DNA from: Peribacillus frigoritolerans | GTDB lineage: Bacteria; Bacillota; Bacilli; Bacillales; DSM-1321 | Assembly (NCBI RefSeq): GCF_040250305.1 | Contig: NZ_CP158190.1 | Coordinates: 466,001-530,000 of the forward strand | DNA length: 64,000 nucleotides | Direction: 5' to 3' | The notes under the pieces: generated by a model | Told to the model about the DNA's origin: nothing | Database searches by the model: none | The model's input: only the letters and a program-made list of their open reading frames with translations | In this document: positions 41,903-50,458 of the stretch, one piece after another | Layout of the letters: each line of letters opens with the position of its first letter | How positions within the stretch are numbered: the first letter of the stretch is position 1 | Program-made: the position numbers and the translations under genes

Positions 41903-42388
41903 ATGAAATATGCCATATATAATCATAAGGATTACCTCTTGAATATCCGTAACGACAGGTTAAGACTAAGAACCCATGAACCTGAACAAGGATTTCGTGA
42001 ACTTATTGATCAAACAGGGAATATGACAAATCTGTTTATCAAGGATGTGACTAAAGAGGAAGTTGATTTAGTTTATGAACTAAAGTTTTTGGTAGCTTAC
42101 AAAGGTAAAGAGTTTGAGCCATATTCATTGGGCAGGCATATCTTGGATGAAAATGAGATTTCGTTATTTAGTATGGATAGTAATGATGTAGACTGCTATG
42201 GATTCGAAAAGCAAGAGCAATTTGTTTTTAAAAAGGACGTGCCTCTTGACGACATAGAAGCGATTATTGAGATGAAAAAACCAATATTAATATTTGAAGA
42301 TTTACCTGAAACCAGGAAGGTTATACCAAGGGGAGAAACTAGAGACTATATAATGAAGCTGGATAGTTTATACAATGGAAATTCCTAA
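41903..42388 (+). CDS. Orphan immunity-type protein, divergent family B (161 aa)
   Basis: The ATG at 41903 lies 8 bases after GAGGTG; the in-frame GTG at 41891 is part of that site. MKYAIYNHKDYLLNI at the start, VAYKGKEFEPYSLGRHILDENE in the middle and CYGFEKQEQFVFKKDVPLDDIEAIIEMKKP follow the family B plan, with a unique 30-residue C-terminal extension (PETRKVIPRGETRDYIMKLD). It is the most divergent member. Confidence 0.6.
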   Translation: MKYAIYNHKDYLLNIRNDRLRLRTHEPEQGFRELIDQTGNMTNLFIKDVTKEEVDLVYELKFLVAYKGKEFEPYSLGRHILDENEISLFSMDSNDVDCYGFEKQEQFVFKKDVPLDDIEAIIEMKKPILIFEDLPETRKVIPRGETRDYIMKLDSLYNGNS

Positions 42389-42540
42389 AGAACTAATATA
42401 AATAAGGGTCTAGCGGGCTTATTAAGCTGGAATCTATTCAGGTGGAGAGAATCAAATTTTTGTGTCGGAACCTTGGGAAGTAAGTATTTAAAAGTGGTGG
42501 ATGAAGTTCCAATAAAATGACTGTATTATGGGGGATAAAC

Positions 42541-42870
42541 TTGGAGCAAACATTATTAGTTATTAAAGATGCTTATGTTCGTTTGGTGAAAATATTAACA
42601 AAAGAAAAAAAAGATTTAGAACATATAATACGACAAGCTAAAGCCTCAATTGAGTTGATTGAAATATGCTTATTGGATTGTGAATCAGCAGAGCAATATC
42701 GTAAAACTATGATGGAATTGAGTGGCATCTATCATGATATAAATAAACCTAGAGTGGGTTTATCTGATTATTTTATTTGGGATGATAACTATGACAAGAG
42801 AATCGTTGCTAATAACGAATTAGATGGAATAAAAGATATTTTATTAAAAGAATTTAAAAGGGACAATTAA
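42541..42870 (+). CDS. Orphan immunity-type helical protein (109 aa)
   Basis: The TTG at 42541 is favoured because GGGGG lies 8 bases upstream; an ATG at 42517 has no ribosome site. All-helical: LEQTLLVIKDAYVRLVKIL, KKDLEHIIRQAKASIELIEICLLDCES, then GLSDYFIWDDNYDKRIVANNELDGIKDIL. The layout resembles the 38861 product. Not recognised; an immunity role is contextual. Confidence 0.52.
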   Translation: MEQTLLVIKDAYVRLVKILTKEKKDLEHIIRQAKASIELIEICLLDCESAEQYRKTMMELSGIYHDINKPRVGLSDYFIWDDNYDKRIVANNELDGIKDILLKEFKRDN

Positions 42871-42990
42871 TTTTATCAAGAGTATTTCCCGCTAATAAAA
42901 GACTTTAACATAAGTTGAAATGATTGTTTCCCGATGAATGAAATGCAATTTAATTTTGATGATAATTACTACCTCAAAATGGAGGAACCT

Positions 42991-43377
42991 ATGATAAGAA
43001 AAGGAAAGTATGCAATACATAATGGTAGCGAGTATAGTTTTAGTCTACTGGAAGATAAGTCTATAAAGTTAATAAGTAATAAACATGCTGATCTATCTCA
43101 AGGTTTCAAACATTTAGATGAAAAAATCTATATAAAAAATGTTTCTGTAGAAGAGGTAGAAAATTTATTTAAGATAAATTCGAAGGCAAAATATAAGGGA
43201 GAGATGTTTCAAGCATCTGAAGATAGAAAAACAGGTAAAGTGCTTTTGGATACCACCAACACTGAACTTGCCAAAAAGATGGGGTTTGAACGAACAGATA
43301 AATATATGTACACCAAATCTGTGGAATGGGATGAAGTGGCGATAATCGAGGAGAGGAAACCCTATTCATTAGATTAA
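42991..43377 (+). CDS. Orphan immunity-type protein, family B (128 aa)
   Basis: The ATG at 42991 follows GGAGGA by 6 bases and gives the family start MIRKGKYAIHNGSEYSF; an upstream in-frame ATG at 42934 has no family support. Last 45 residues (LLDTTNTELAKKMGFERTDKYMY to PYSLD) nearly identical to the 38363 product. It is the last gene of the island and is followed at once by a perfect 20-bp inverted repeat. Confidence 0.63.
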   Translation: MIRKGKYAIHNGSEYSFSLLEDKSIKLISNKHADLSQGFKHLDEKIYIKNVSVEEVENLFKINSKAKYKGEMFQASEDRKTGKVLLDTTNTELAKKMGFERTDKYMYTKSVEWDEVAIIEERKPYSLD

Positions 43378-43380
43378 TTT

Positions 43381-43422
43381 CCTCATTGAAAAGCCCTTAA
43401 GGTTAAGGGCTTTTCAATGAGG
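43381..43422. terminator. Perfect 20-bp inverted repeat at the island's right edge
   Basis: CCTCATTGAAAAGCCCTTAA, two bases (GG), then its exact inverse. It can form a 20-bp stem, with CTTTTC after the apex but only a weak T-tail. It probably works as a bidirectional terminator between the island and the converging DUF445 gene. Confidence 0.8.
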
Positions 43423-43510
43423 GGTATCAAACTACAGGCAACGAATCAGCCCCAGTTGATTTGGTAACGACAGTATACTGCAGTTACCAAATCGCCCGAA
43501 GGTGCCTGGA

Positions 43511-44767
43511 TTATAATAGCCTAAGCAGAGCCTGTGCACCTGTTAGGATAAGCCCTATTATAAAACCGCAGACCGCTCCGTTCACCCGAATCCACTGTAA
43601 ATCTTTTCCTACACCATTTTCCATCATATCAATCAGCGTTTCGTTGTCTAGCTTATCTAAATTTTCTTGTACAAGATTGCCGATCTGCGTATGATTATTT
43701 TCAATGAGAACAGTAATTTGTTTCTGTATCCAATTATCGATGTGGGTGCTATTTTCCTTTATGTTGTCCAGTACGTGATGAATCATTGGAGTCAGATAAG
43801 TATCCATGAAATGTTCATCTTCGACGAAATCCAATGCTTCTTGTTGAATTTGTTGTAGACTTCCCTTTATTGTCGCCTCAGGCTCCCATTTTGTCAGAAG
43901 TTGATTTTTCCATTTTTCAACTCCTTCTAACAGTTCCGGGTTATGGTTAATGCCTTGTATCTCTTTCCTGATATATAAGATTAAAGCCTCTCTATTTGGT
44001 TCTTTCTCGTTTTGTAAATTATTTACGACACTTAATAATAGGTTTTGTATGATATTCCCAAGTTTCTCTTCGTTAAGTAGACTTTGAATGGACTTAACGG
44101 CGAACTGAAGCATACCTTCCAGTTCAATCTTACTGAGTACATCCATGGAAACAGTGCCAAGTCGGTGACTGGTTTCTTTTTTTCCTAACCAATCTTCAGC
44201 TTTTTTCAAAACATGATCCAAAGCCTTCTTATCAAACTCTTCGTTAAGTAACTGTGAAGTTACTAAATGTAGCAACTTGCTCATGTCTATGCTAGAAAGT
44301 GATGATTTAATTTTTTTTGCAACGAAAGGTGTAATCTTTTCTATATCTATATAACCAATCATTTGCTTGATTAGTTTAATCAGGACTTTTCTAAAAGTAT
44401 CACTTTGAATCTCTTTTCCTAAAATAGGGATCAATTTTTCAGTAAAAGAAATATGTTTTACTTTGTCCTGAATGCTTTCCTTAGAAAGCCAGTCGTTTTT
44501 TAACATCGAAACAAGTGCATTTGTCATTCTTTTACGATTGTTGGGCAAAAGCGCTGTATGGGGGATTGGTAATCCAAGCGGATGGCGGAATAATGCAGTG
44601 ACTGCAAACCAATCTGCCAATCCGCCGACTAAACCAGCCTCAAACCCTCCATGTAATAAATCTAAAGGCAATGAACCTTGAAATGGAGTGGTTGCAATAT
44701 AACCCGCCCCCATGATAATTAGTGAATATCTAGCTATTTTTCTTGAAGATTTTATTTTTGGTGACAT
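43511..44767 (-). CDS. DUF445 family membrane protein
   Basis: 418 residues. N-terminal membrane segment (about 14-32) and the DUF445 core beginning FEAGLVGGLADWFAVTALFRHPLGLPIPHTALLP (about 40-75). A long charged helical region follows, then a conserved end: DNETLIDMMENGVGKDLQWIRVNGAVCGFIIGLI with a second membrane segment (about 395-415). The start has GAGGGA upstream. The family is widespread in Firmicutes (YheB-like) and implicated in membrane or spore-coat biology, without a defined activity. Confidence 0.88.
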   Translation of the reverse strand: MSPKIKSSRKIARYSLIIMGAGYIATTPFQGSLPLDLLHGGFEAGLVGGLADWFAVTALFRHPLGLPIPHTALLPNNRKRMTNALVSMLKNDWLSKESIQDKVKHISFTEKLIPILGKEIQSDTFRKVLIKLIKQMIGYIDIEKITPFVAKKIKSSLSSIDMSKLLHLVTSQLLNEEFDKKALDHVLKKAEDWLGKKETSHRLGTVSMDVLSKIELEGMLQFAVKSIQSLLNEEKLGNIIQNLLLSVVNNLQNEKEPNREALILYIRKEIQGINHNPELLEGVEKWKNQLLTKWEPEATIKGSLQQIQQEALDFVEDEHFMDTYLTPMIHHVLDNIKENSTHIDNWIQKQITVLIENNHTQIGNLVQENLDKLDNETLIDMMENGVGKDLQWIRVNGAVCGFIIGLILTGAQALLRLL

Positions 44768-44962
44768 TATATTCCCTCATCCTTAAAATGATAGTCAATT
44801 ACTATAACCCGAATCATTAGCAAATTTTATAACTTACTTTCATCTAGTAGTATAGCAGGTAGTTCAAAAAAATAACCACAACAAGGCAGTAAGTTCATTA
44901 ATTTTGGGCATTGAATATTTGTTATTTTCCCTTGAATGTTCAATATTCAGATGGTTAATGCA

Positions 44963-44991
44963 CAAAAAAAGCCGATTCACTCAATCGGCTC
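44963..44991 (-). terminator. Terminator of the sodium symporter-family gene
   Basis: AGCCGATT/AATCGGCT stem preceded by seven A residues on the plus strand. Confidence 0.85.
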
Positions 44992-45059
44992 AATTTACTA
45001 ATTTAATTAAGGAGGCAAAAAACTCTCCGGATTATTTGTTTTGGTTCATCTCCAACATA

Positions 45060-46037
45060 TTATGATGCGTCTGTTTTTATCGAATTATTTTTAACGGTCC
45101 CTACTTTTTTCTTATCTTTCATGCGACTGAAAATAAAGGCTAGAACGGAGCCTGATATATTATGCCAAACACTGAAGATGGCACTAGGTACAGCGGCCAA
45201 AGGCGAGAAGTGGGCTGTGGCTATAGCTACACCTAAACCAGAGTTCTGCATACCAACCTCCATTGCAACAGCTTTCTGTTTGGCTAAATCCATTCCGCAT
45301 AAACGAGCAAAGAAAAAGCCGAGTAAAAAGCCAAGAACATTATGAAGAACGACTACTGCAAAAATCAGCAAACCTGTTTTAGCCAGCTGAGCTTGGCTGC
45401 CAGCTACTACGGCAGATACAATCAGGACGATTGAAATGACTGATACTAGAGGTAAAGCCTTTGCACCGGCCTCTGCTTGTTTGCCGAAAAACTTTTTAAC
45501 GATGAATCCAAGCAGCAGTGGGATGATCACCACTTGAATGATCGAAATGAATAACGACCCAATACTGATATTGACCCATTTACTTGCCAAGAGCAGAATA
45601 AGCAGGGGAGTTACGATAGGTGCTAGAATAGTGGAAACAGAAGCAATGGCAACTGCAAGCGCAACATTTCCTCTCGCAAGAAACACCATGACATTTGAAG
45701 CTGTTCCACTAGGGCAACATCCTACCAAAATAACACCAACAGCCACTTCTTTGGGCAAATCGAACCCTATTGCTAATACAAATGCCAATAAGGGCATAAT
45801 GATAAAATGTCCTGCTACCCCTAGTGCGACTTCTTTCGGCCGTCGGAATACTTCTTTAAAATCCGATGCTGATAATGTAAGTCCCATGCCAAACATGACA
45901 ATTCCCAATAATGGAACAATATAGGCTCCAATCCATATAAAATGATTAGGTAAGATATACGCAATAACTGCAAATAAAATGACCCATAAGGTAAACGTTT
46001 TACCAGCAAATCCGCTGATTTTCTCTACTACTCCCAT
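45060..46037 (-). CDS. Bile acid:sodium symporter family transporter (YocS-like)
   Basis: 325 residues, nine to ten membrane segments, with the BASS-family motifs GMGLTLSASDF (about 50-60), VILVGCCPSGTASNVMVFLARG (about 103-124) and EVGMQNSGLGVAIA (about 265-278), the last two carrying the sodium-site residues. In bacteria these proteins move pantoate, pyruvate-like or other organic acids; the substrate is not visible. Full AGGAGGT site before the ATG. Confidence 0.9.
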   Translation of the reverse strand: MGVVEKISGFAGKTFTLWVILFAVIAYILPNHFIWIGAYIVPLLGIVMFGMGLTLSASDFKEVFRRPKEVALGVAGHFIIMPLLAFVLAIGFDLPKEVAVGVILVGCCPSGTASNVMVFLARGNVALAVAIASVSTILAPIVTPLLILLLASKWVNISIGSLFISIIQVVIIPLLLGFIVKKFFGKQAEAGAKALPLVSVISIVLIVSAVVAGSQAQLAKTGLLIFAVVVLHNVLGFLLGFFFARLCGMDLAKQKAVAMEVGMQNSGLGVAIATAHFSPLAAVPSAIFSVWHNISGSVLAFIFSRMKDKKKVGTVKNNSIKTDAS

Positions 46038-46162
46038 AGTGACCTCCTAGATGTTTTAAAATAAAACAATTATAATTTATATTCAGAATATTTAAAACCC
46101 TTTTGGGCAATAAAAATATCATTACGGCTGAACTAGTATGAATATGACGATTTACTATAGGA

Positions 46163-46201
46163 AAAAAGCGGACAGGGTTTTTAGATTCTGTTCGCTTTTT
46201 T
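46163..46201. terminator. Stand-alone terminator-like hairpin between divergent genes
   Basis: AAAAAAGCGGACAG / CTGTTCGCTTTTTT stem with A- and T-runs on both sides. It lies between two divergently transcribed genes, so no annotated transcript ends here. The 46038-46357 gap shows no other clear feature. Confidence 0.7.
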
Positions 46202-46357
46202 ACTTTATCTTTTTAAAAAAATAAGAGGGTGCTGTATATTAGTGGCAAACTAGTTTATAAGGAACTGAGTTAGAATTAGTATTTGTTGTTTTACATGTTT
46301 AATTATTGCTATTGTATGTTTAGCCAGGGCTATAAAAGAAGTGGAGATGTGGTTTCT

Positions 46358-47035
46358 TTGATACATATATTAATTGCGGATGATGATCGGCATATTCGGG
46401 AGTTGCTTAAATTTCACTTGGAAAAGGAAGGGTACATGGTATTCGAAGCGAAGGACGGGAATGAAGCTTCCTTGCTACTGGAGAAGGAACGGATCCATCT
46501 GGCTGTTGTCGATATTATGATGCCGTATAAAAACGGACTGGATCTTTGTAAGGAAATCCGGGATCAATATGATCTGCCCGTAATTTTATTGACAGCTAAA
46601 GATCAACTTATCGATAAGGAAAAGGGGTACTTTGCAGGTACGGATGATTACCTAGTAAAGCCGTTTGAGCCAAGGGAACTTCTATTTCGGATAAAAGCGC
46701 TAATGCGAAGGTACCGTCTGGTGAATTCTGAATCGATATCATTGAATCAAACTGTGATTGACCGTAAAAGTTACGAAGTGCGAATAAAGGGGAATACGCT
46801 GCTCCTGCCGCTTAAGGAATTTGAGCTGCTGGCTCAGCTGGGGAGTTTTCCAGATCAGGTCTTTACGCGTGAGCAGCTTATTGAACTGGTTTGGGGTGCT
46901 GATTTTGCAGGGGATGATCGAACGGTTGATGTCCATGTTAAACGGTTGAGGGAACGTTTTGCCGGGCGGACCGATGACTTTGTCATAACGACTGTCCGTG
47001 GATTAGGTTATAAACTGGAGGTCAACAAGAAGTGA
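46358..47035 (+). CDS. hssR: OmpR-family response regulator, HssR-like (haem sensing)
   Basis: 225 residues from the TTG at 46358, which has GTGGAGATG about 9 bases upstream and gives the normal receiver start MIHILIADDDRHIRELL. Receiver Asp near 52 (VVDIMMPYKNG), winged-helix DNA-binding domain (about 130-225, ending FVITTVRGLGYKLE). It overlaps the kinase start (GTGA). The gene order regulator-kinase-permease-ATPase and the operator at 48418 match the HssRS-HrtAB haem-detoxification system. Confidence 0.87.
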   Translation: MIHILIADDDRHIRELLKFHLEKEGYMVFEAKDGNEASLLLEKERIHLAVVDIMMPYKNGLDLCKEIRDQYDLPVILLTAKDQLIDKEKGYFAGTDDYLVKPFEPRELLFRIKALMRRYRLVNSESISLNQTVIDRKSYEVRIKGNTLLLPLKEFELLAQLGSFPDQVFTREQLIELVWGADFAGDDRTVDVHVKRLRERFAGRTDDFVITTVRGLGYKLEVNKK

Positions 47036-48411
47036 AAACACTCTATTTCAGGATAGTTATTCAAACCATTTTGATCATGGTGCTTGCCAGTGTCATCGCT
47101 TTTTTAATTTCCAATGTTTATTATCATCAGGTTCAAAAACCCAACAATGGTGAGAAAATAAGCAAAGTCGCAAGTGAGATTGTCTCCTTATATGAGGAGA
47201 ATCCTGATCAGGATATTGATGCGTATTTAAACCATATTGCAGGTTTGCACTATCAAATGTATCTATTTAATGAGCAGGGTGAAGGAACTTTATATGGTGA
47301 GCCGTTTCGGGAAGCGAGTTTGGATCGCGACACGATATCAGGAGTTTTGAACGGGAAAACCTATCAAGGGATCGCCAATTATAATAATGGGTTATTTATT
47401 ACCGGATTTTTTGAAGATGTTTTAATTAATAGCATTGGGGTCCCAATTAATGTGGATGGCGAGAAATATGCCTTGTTTGTAAGGCCGAATATAGAGCTGC
47501 AGTTTGGAGAGTTCCGCTTTTACCTTTCTGTTTTGCTCGTACTTACGCTCCTGCTCAGTTTTTTATTTGTTATTATTAACACGCGTTTCATCGTTAAGCC
47601 AATTACGAAATTAACAGAAGCTACAAAGAGAATCGCTGATGGGGATTATAGTAGTGAATTGAATGTCACCCGCAGTGATGAAATTGGGGATTTGGCTCAA
47701 CATTTCTCGAAAATGACTCAAAGCATACAGCGGTTAGATGATATGAGACAGGAATTCGTTTCAAATGTTTCTCATGAAATTCAATCTCCGCTTGCATCCA
47801 TCCAAGGTTTTTCTCAAACCCTCCAATCGGAGGAATTAACAAAAGAACAAAGAAATCAGTACTTGTCCATCATTGAAAAAGAAAGCAGGCGCATGTCATC
47901 GTTAAGCAAACAGCTGCTCATGCTTGCTTCGTTGGATAAAGCAGAAGATCCGCTGCAACGGACAAATTTTGATTTAGCGCAGCAAATCCGGCAAGTGTTG
48001 TTGATGCTGGAATGGAATTGGCGGGAAAAAGATATGGTGATCGAAATGGATTTGCCGTCAACCGTCATTTCTGCAGATGAAAAACTTTTAAATCAAGTTT
48101 GGACGAATTTGATAACCAATAGCATTAAATACTCGGAAAGCGGCAGTTCGATCGATATTCGGATTAAAAGAATAGGCAGTGCTGTTGAAGTGATTATCGC
48201 GGATACGGGCATCGGAATTCCAGAAGAAGACCTCCCTTATATCCTTGATCGCTTTTATAAAGTCGACAAAGTGAGGAACAGGAGTGAAACCGGAAGCGGC
48301 TTAGGACTTTCGATTACGAGGAAGACGGTTGAACTTCATGGGGGAATGATCGAAGTTCAAAGCGAACTTGGTAAAGGGACCACTTTTTATATACGGCTGC
48401 CCCTTATGTAA
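47032..48411 (+). CDS. hssS: Sensor histidine kinase, HssS-like
   Basis: 459 residues from a GTG overlapping the regulator stop. Two membrane segments (about 10-30 and 163-183) enclose an extracellular sensor of about 130 residues, then HAMP (about 184-237), HisKA with His near 249 (VSNVSHEIQSPLASIQGF) and HATPase_c (NLITNSIKYSE, DTGIGI, GSGLGLS). It probably responds to haem or porphyrin stress at the membrane and phosphorylates the upstream regulator. Confidence 0.87.
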   Translation: MKTLYFRIVIQTILIMVLASVIAFLISNVYYHQVQKPNNGEKISKVASEIVSLYEENPDQDIDAYLNHIAGLHYQMYLFNEQGEGTLYGEPFREASLDRDTISGVLNGKTYQGIANYNNGLFITGFFEDVLINSIGVPINVDGEKYALFVRPNIELQFGEFRFYLSVLLVLTLLLSFLFVIINTRFIVKPITKLTEATKRIADGDYSSELNVTRSDEIGDLAQHFSKMTQSIQRLDDMRQEFVSNVSHEIQSPLASIQGFSQTLQSEELTKEQRNQYLSIIEKESRRMSSLSKQLLMLASLDKAEDPLQRTNFDLAQQIRQVLLMLEWNWREKDMVIEMDLPSTVISADEKLLNQVWTNLITNSIKYSESGSSIDIRIKRIGSAVEVIIADTGIGIPEEDLPYILDRFYKVDKVRNRSETGSGLGLSITRKTVELHGGMIEVQSELGKGTTFYIRLPLM

Positions 48412-48417
48412 TCAGTT

Positions 48418-48437
48418 GTTCATCTTCCATTCATATT
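48418..48437 (+). promoter_or_regulatory. HssR operator (direct repeat) before hrtB
   Basis: GTTCATCTTCCATTCATATT is a direct repeat of two 9-mers spaced by 2 bases, matching the published HssR box layout (GTTCATATT-N2-GTTCATATT) at 16 of 18 repeat positions. It lies 6 bases after the kinase gene and about 65 bases before the permease start, as expected for activation of hrtBA. Confidence 0.82.
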
Positions 48438-48499
48438 GATTGTTTACAATCGGGTCATACCGATTCAATGATCGGTAAACAAAAGGAAAGGGAGATGAA

Positions 48500-49609
48500 A
48501 TGATGTTTTTGGCAATACGTGAACTAAAGCATTCAAAATTACGTTATCTGCTGATTGGACTGATCATGATATTGGTCGCTTTGCTTGTGTTTATCATTTC
48601 AGGATTAGCTAATGGACTTTCTTCAGATAATGCTTCATCCATACAAAACATGAAGGCCGACTATTTTGTTATGGAGCATGACTCTAAAAATAAATTGAAC
48701 CGATCGATCATATCGATGGAAAATCTAGATGAAATCCGGGCTTCTTCGGATGTTAAAGCAGCCGAAGGACTTGGGCAAATGATGATCACATTGAATAAAG
48801 TCGGCTCTTCGGAGAAAACGGATGTCACGATTTTTGCGACCGATGCCAGTGGTATTTTAGCACCGAAGGTCATAGAAGGAACGAGCTATGACAATAAGAA
48901 ACAAGGTGAAGTCGTTGCAGATCGTTCTTTGAAGGAAGTCGGTTATAAATTGGGTGATTCACTCAAAGATGACCTATCTGGTAAGATTTTCACCATTGTT
49001 GGTTTTACTGAAAAGCAGTCTTATAGCCATACACCGGTAGTTTACATGAATGTTACGGGGTGGCAGGAGATTAACCCAGCATTGAAAAATCAAGGAAAAG
49101 ACTCAATCAGCACAATAGCCGTGCAAATGGATTCGAAGTCAGAAGAGAATGTACGTGAATCATTGCCTGAAGGCGTAACGCTCATTTCGAAAGAAGAATC
49201 ACTTCAAAGTATACCAGGGTTCAAAGAGGAACAGGGCACATTGACGATGATGATTGTCTTCTTGTTTGTCATTGCAGCTTTCGTTTTGGCAGTATTCTTT
49301 TATGTGATTACCTTACAGAAGACGAATCAATTTGGTGTCCTTAAGGCACTCGGGGCAAATACGGGCTACCTGGCAAAAAGCATCGTTGGTCAAGTAACGC
49401 TGCTTGCCGTGACATGCATCGCCATCAGTGTTGCACTGACATATGTCGTCACTTTAATCATGCCAGAAGGAATGCCATTTGAATTGAGTACCGACTTGGT
49501 CATTAAATACTCCGTGTTACTTTTGGTTGTATCCATATTGGGTTCGCTGCTATCACTATACCGAGTAGCGAAGATAGATGCGATCGAAGCAATTGGGAGG
49601 GTATCATGA
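48500..49609 (+). CDS. hrtB: Haem-efflux ABC permease, HrtB-like
   Basis: 369 residues with four membrane segments: one at about 15-35 and three at about 250-360 (FtsX/MacB topology). The large extracellular domain between them is MacB-PCD-like. AGGGAGATG site; the start may be either of two adjacent ATGs. Within HrtAB the permease extracts haem from the membrane. It overlaps the ATPase gene by 4 bases (ATGATG context). Confidence 0.87.
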   Translation: MMFLAIRELKHSKLRYLLIGLIMILVALLVFIISGLANGLSSDNASSIQNMKADYFVMEHDSKNKLNRSIISMENLDEIRASSDVKAAEGLGQMMITLNKVGSSEKTDVTIFATDASGILAPKVIEGTSYDNKKQGEVVADRSLKEVGYKLGDSLKDDLSGKIFTIVGFTEKQSYSHTPVVYMNVTGWQEINPALKNQGKDSISTIAVQMDSKSEENVRESLPEGVTLISKEESLQSIPGFKEEQGTLTMMIVFLFVIAAFVLAVFFYVITLQKTNQFGVLKALGANTGYLAKSIVGQVTLLAVTCIAISVALTYVVTLIMPEGMPFELSTDLVIKYSVLLLVVSILGSLLSLYRVAKIDAIEAIGRVS

Positions 49610-50283
49610 TGGGGGATAAACTATTATTTGAAAACGTCAGTAAGATTTATGGGGAAGGCGTTAATAAGGTGATAGCCCTTGATAATATTTCCCTGAATGT
49701 GAGAGCGGGGGAATTCGTCGCCATCGTGGGTCCTTCAGGCTCAGGAAAAAGTACTTTCCTATCAATAGCAGGTGCGTTACTATCCCCGAGCAAAGGTCGC
49801 TTACTGCTGAATGGTGGGGATATTACAACACTATCCCCAAAAGAATTGACTCGAGTGCGCCTTGAAAAGATCGGGTTTGTATTCCAATCGTCGAATCTTG
49901 TGCCATATCTCTCCGTACGAGATCAGCTTCTGCTACTTTCTGAACTGATTGGCAAGCGAGATAAAAAAACTGTGAAAAAAGCGGACGAATTGCTTAGCCA
50001 CCTTGGACTTGGACATCGGGCAGATCACCTGCCAGAAGCACTGTCGGGCGGTGAGCGGCAGCGTGTAGCCATCGCCCGTTCGCTGATGAATGATCCAGAA
50101 ATCATTTTAGCGGATGAACCAACGGCAAGTCTTGATTCCAAAAGAGGCAGGGATGTTGTTGAAATGCTTGCACATGAGGTGAAATCAAGAAATAAAGCGG
50201 CCATCATGGTAACGCACGATGAAAGAATGTTAGATTTATGTGATCGAGTGGTCAATATTACAGATGGCAAGGTATTTGGATGA
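49606..50283 (+). CDS. hrtA: Haem-efflux ABC ATPase, HrtA-like
   Basis: 225 residues, MacB/LolD-type ATPase. Walker A GPSGSGKST (about 44-52), Q-loop VFQSSNLVPYLSV, signature LSGGERQRVAIARSL (about 148-162), Walker B IILADEPT and H-loop MVTHD. It powers the permease encoded just upstream and is controlled by the HssRS pair. Followed by a GC-rich hairpin. Confidence 0.9.
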   Translation: MMGDKLLFENVSKIYGEGVNKVIALDNISLNVRAGEFVAIVGPSGSGKSTFLSIAGALLSPSKGRLLLNGGDITTLSPKELTRVRLEKIGFVFQSSNLVPYLSVRDQLLLLSELIGKRDKKTVKKADELLSHLGLGHRADHLPEALSGGERQRVAIARSLMNDPEIILADEPTASLDSKRGRDVVEMLAHEVKSRNKAAIMVTHDERMLDLCDRVVNITDGKVFG

Positions 50284-50297
50284 AGTTATACGTAAAA

Positions 50298-50337
50298 GGC
50301 CGCCGCCTCTCCAAAGGAATTAGGAGTGGCGGCGGCC
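50298..50337. terminator. GC-rich hairpin after hrtA
   Basis: GGCCGCCGCCTCTCC pairs with GGAGTGGCGGCGGCC (15 bp, one G-U). There is no T-run, so it is either a weak terminator or an mRNA 3' stabiliser. Confidence 0.6.
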
Positions 50338-50458
50338 TGAATTGCTTGAAGGGAATGGTTAATACAGTAAGCGGTTGGAATACTAGTCGTTACCTTTATA
50401 TAAACGATTTGCAATTATGTATAATACTTTGCTTGTATCCCAGATGGTTATCTTCGGA

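Noticed and set aside
24158..43377. Prophage or integrative element
   Set aside because: No integrase, transposase, phage structural gene, tRNA or clear attachment repeat was seen; the island is better explained by local duplication and recombination.
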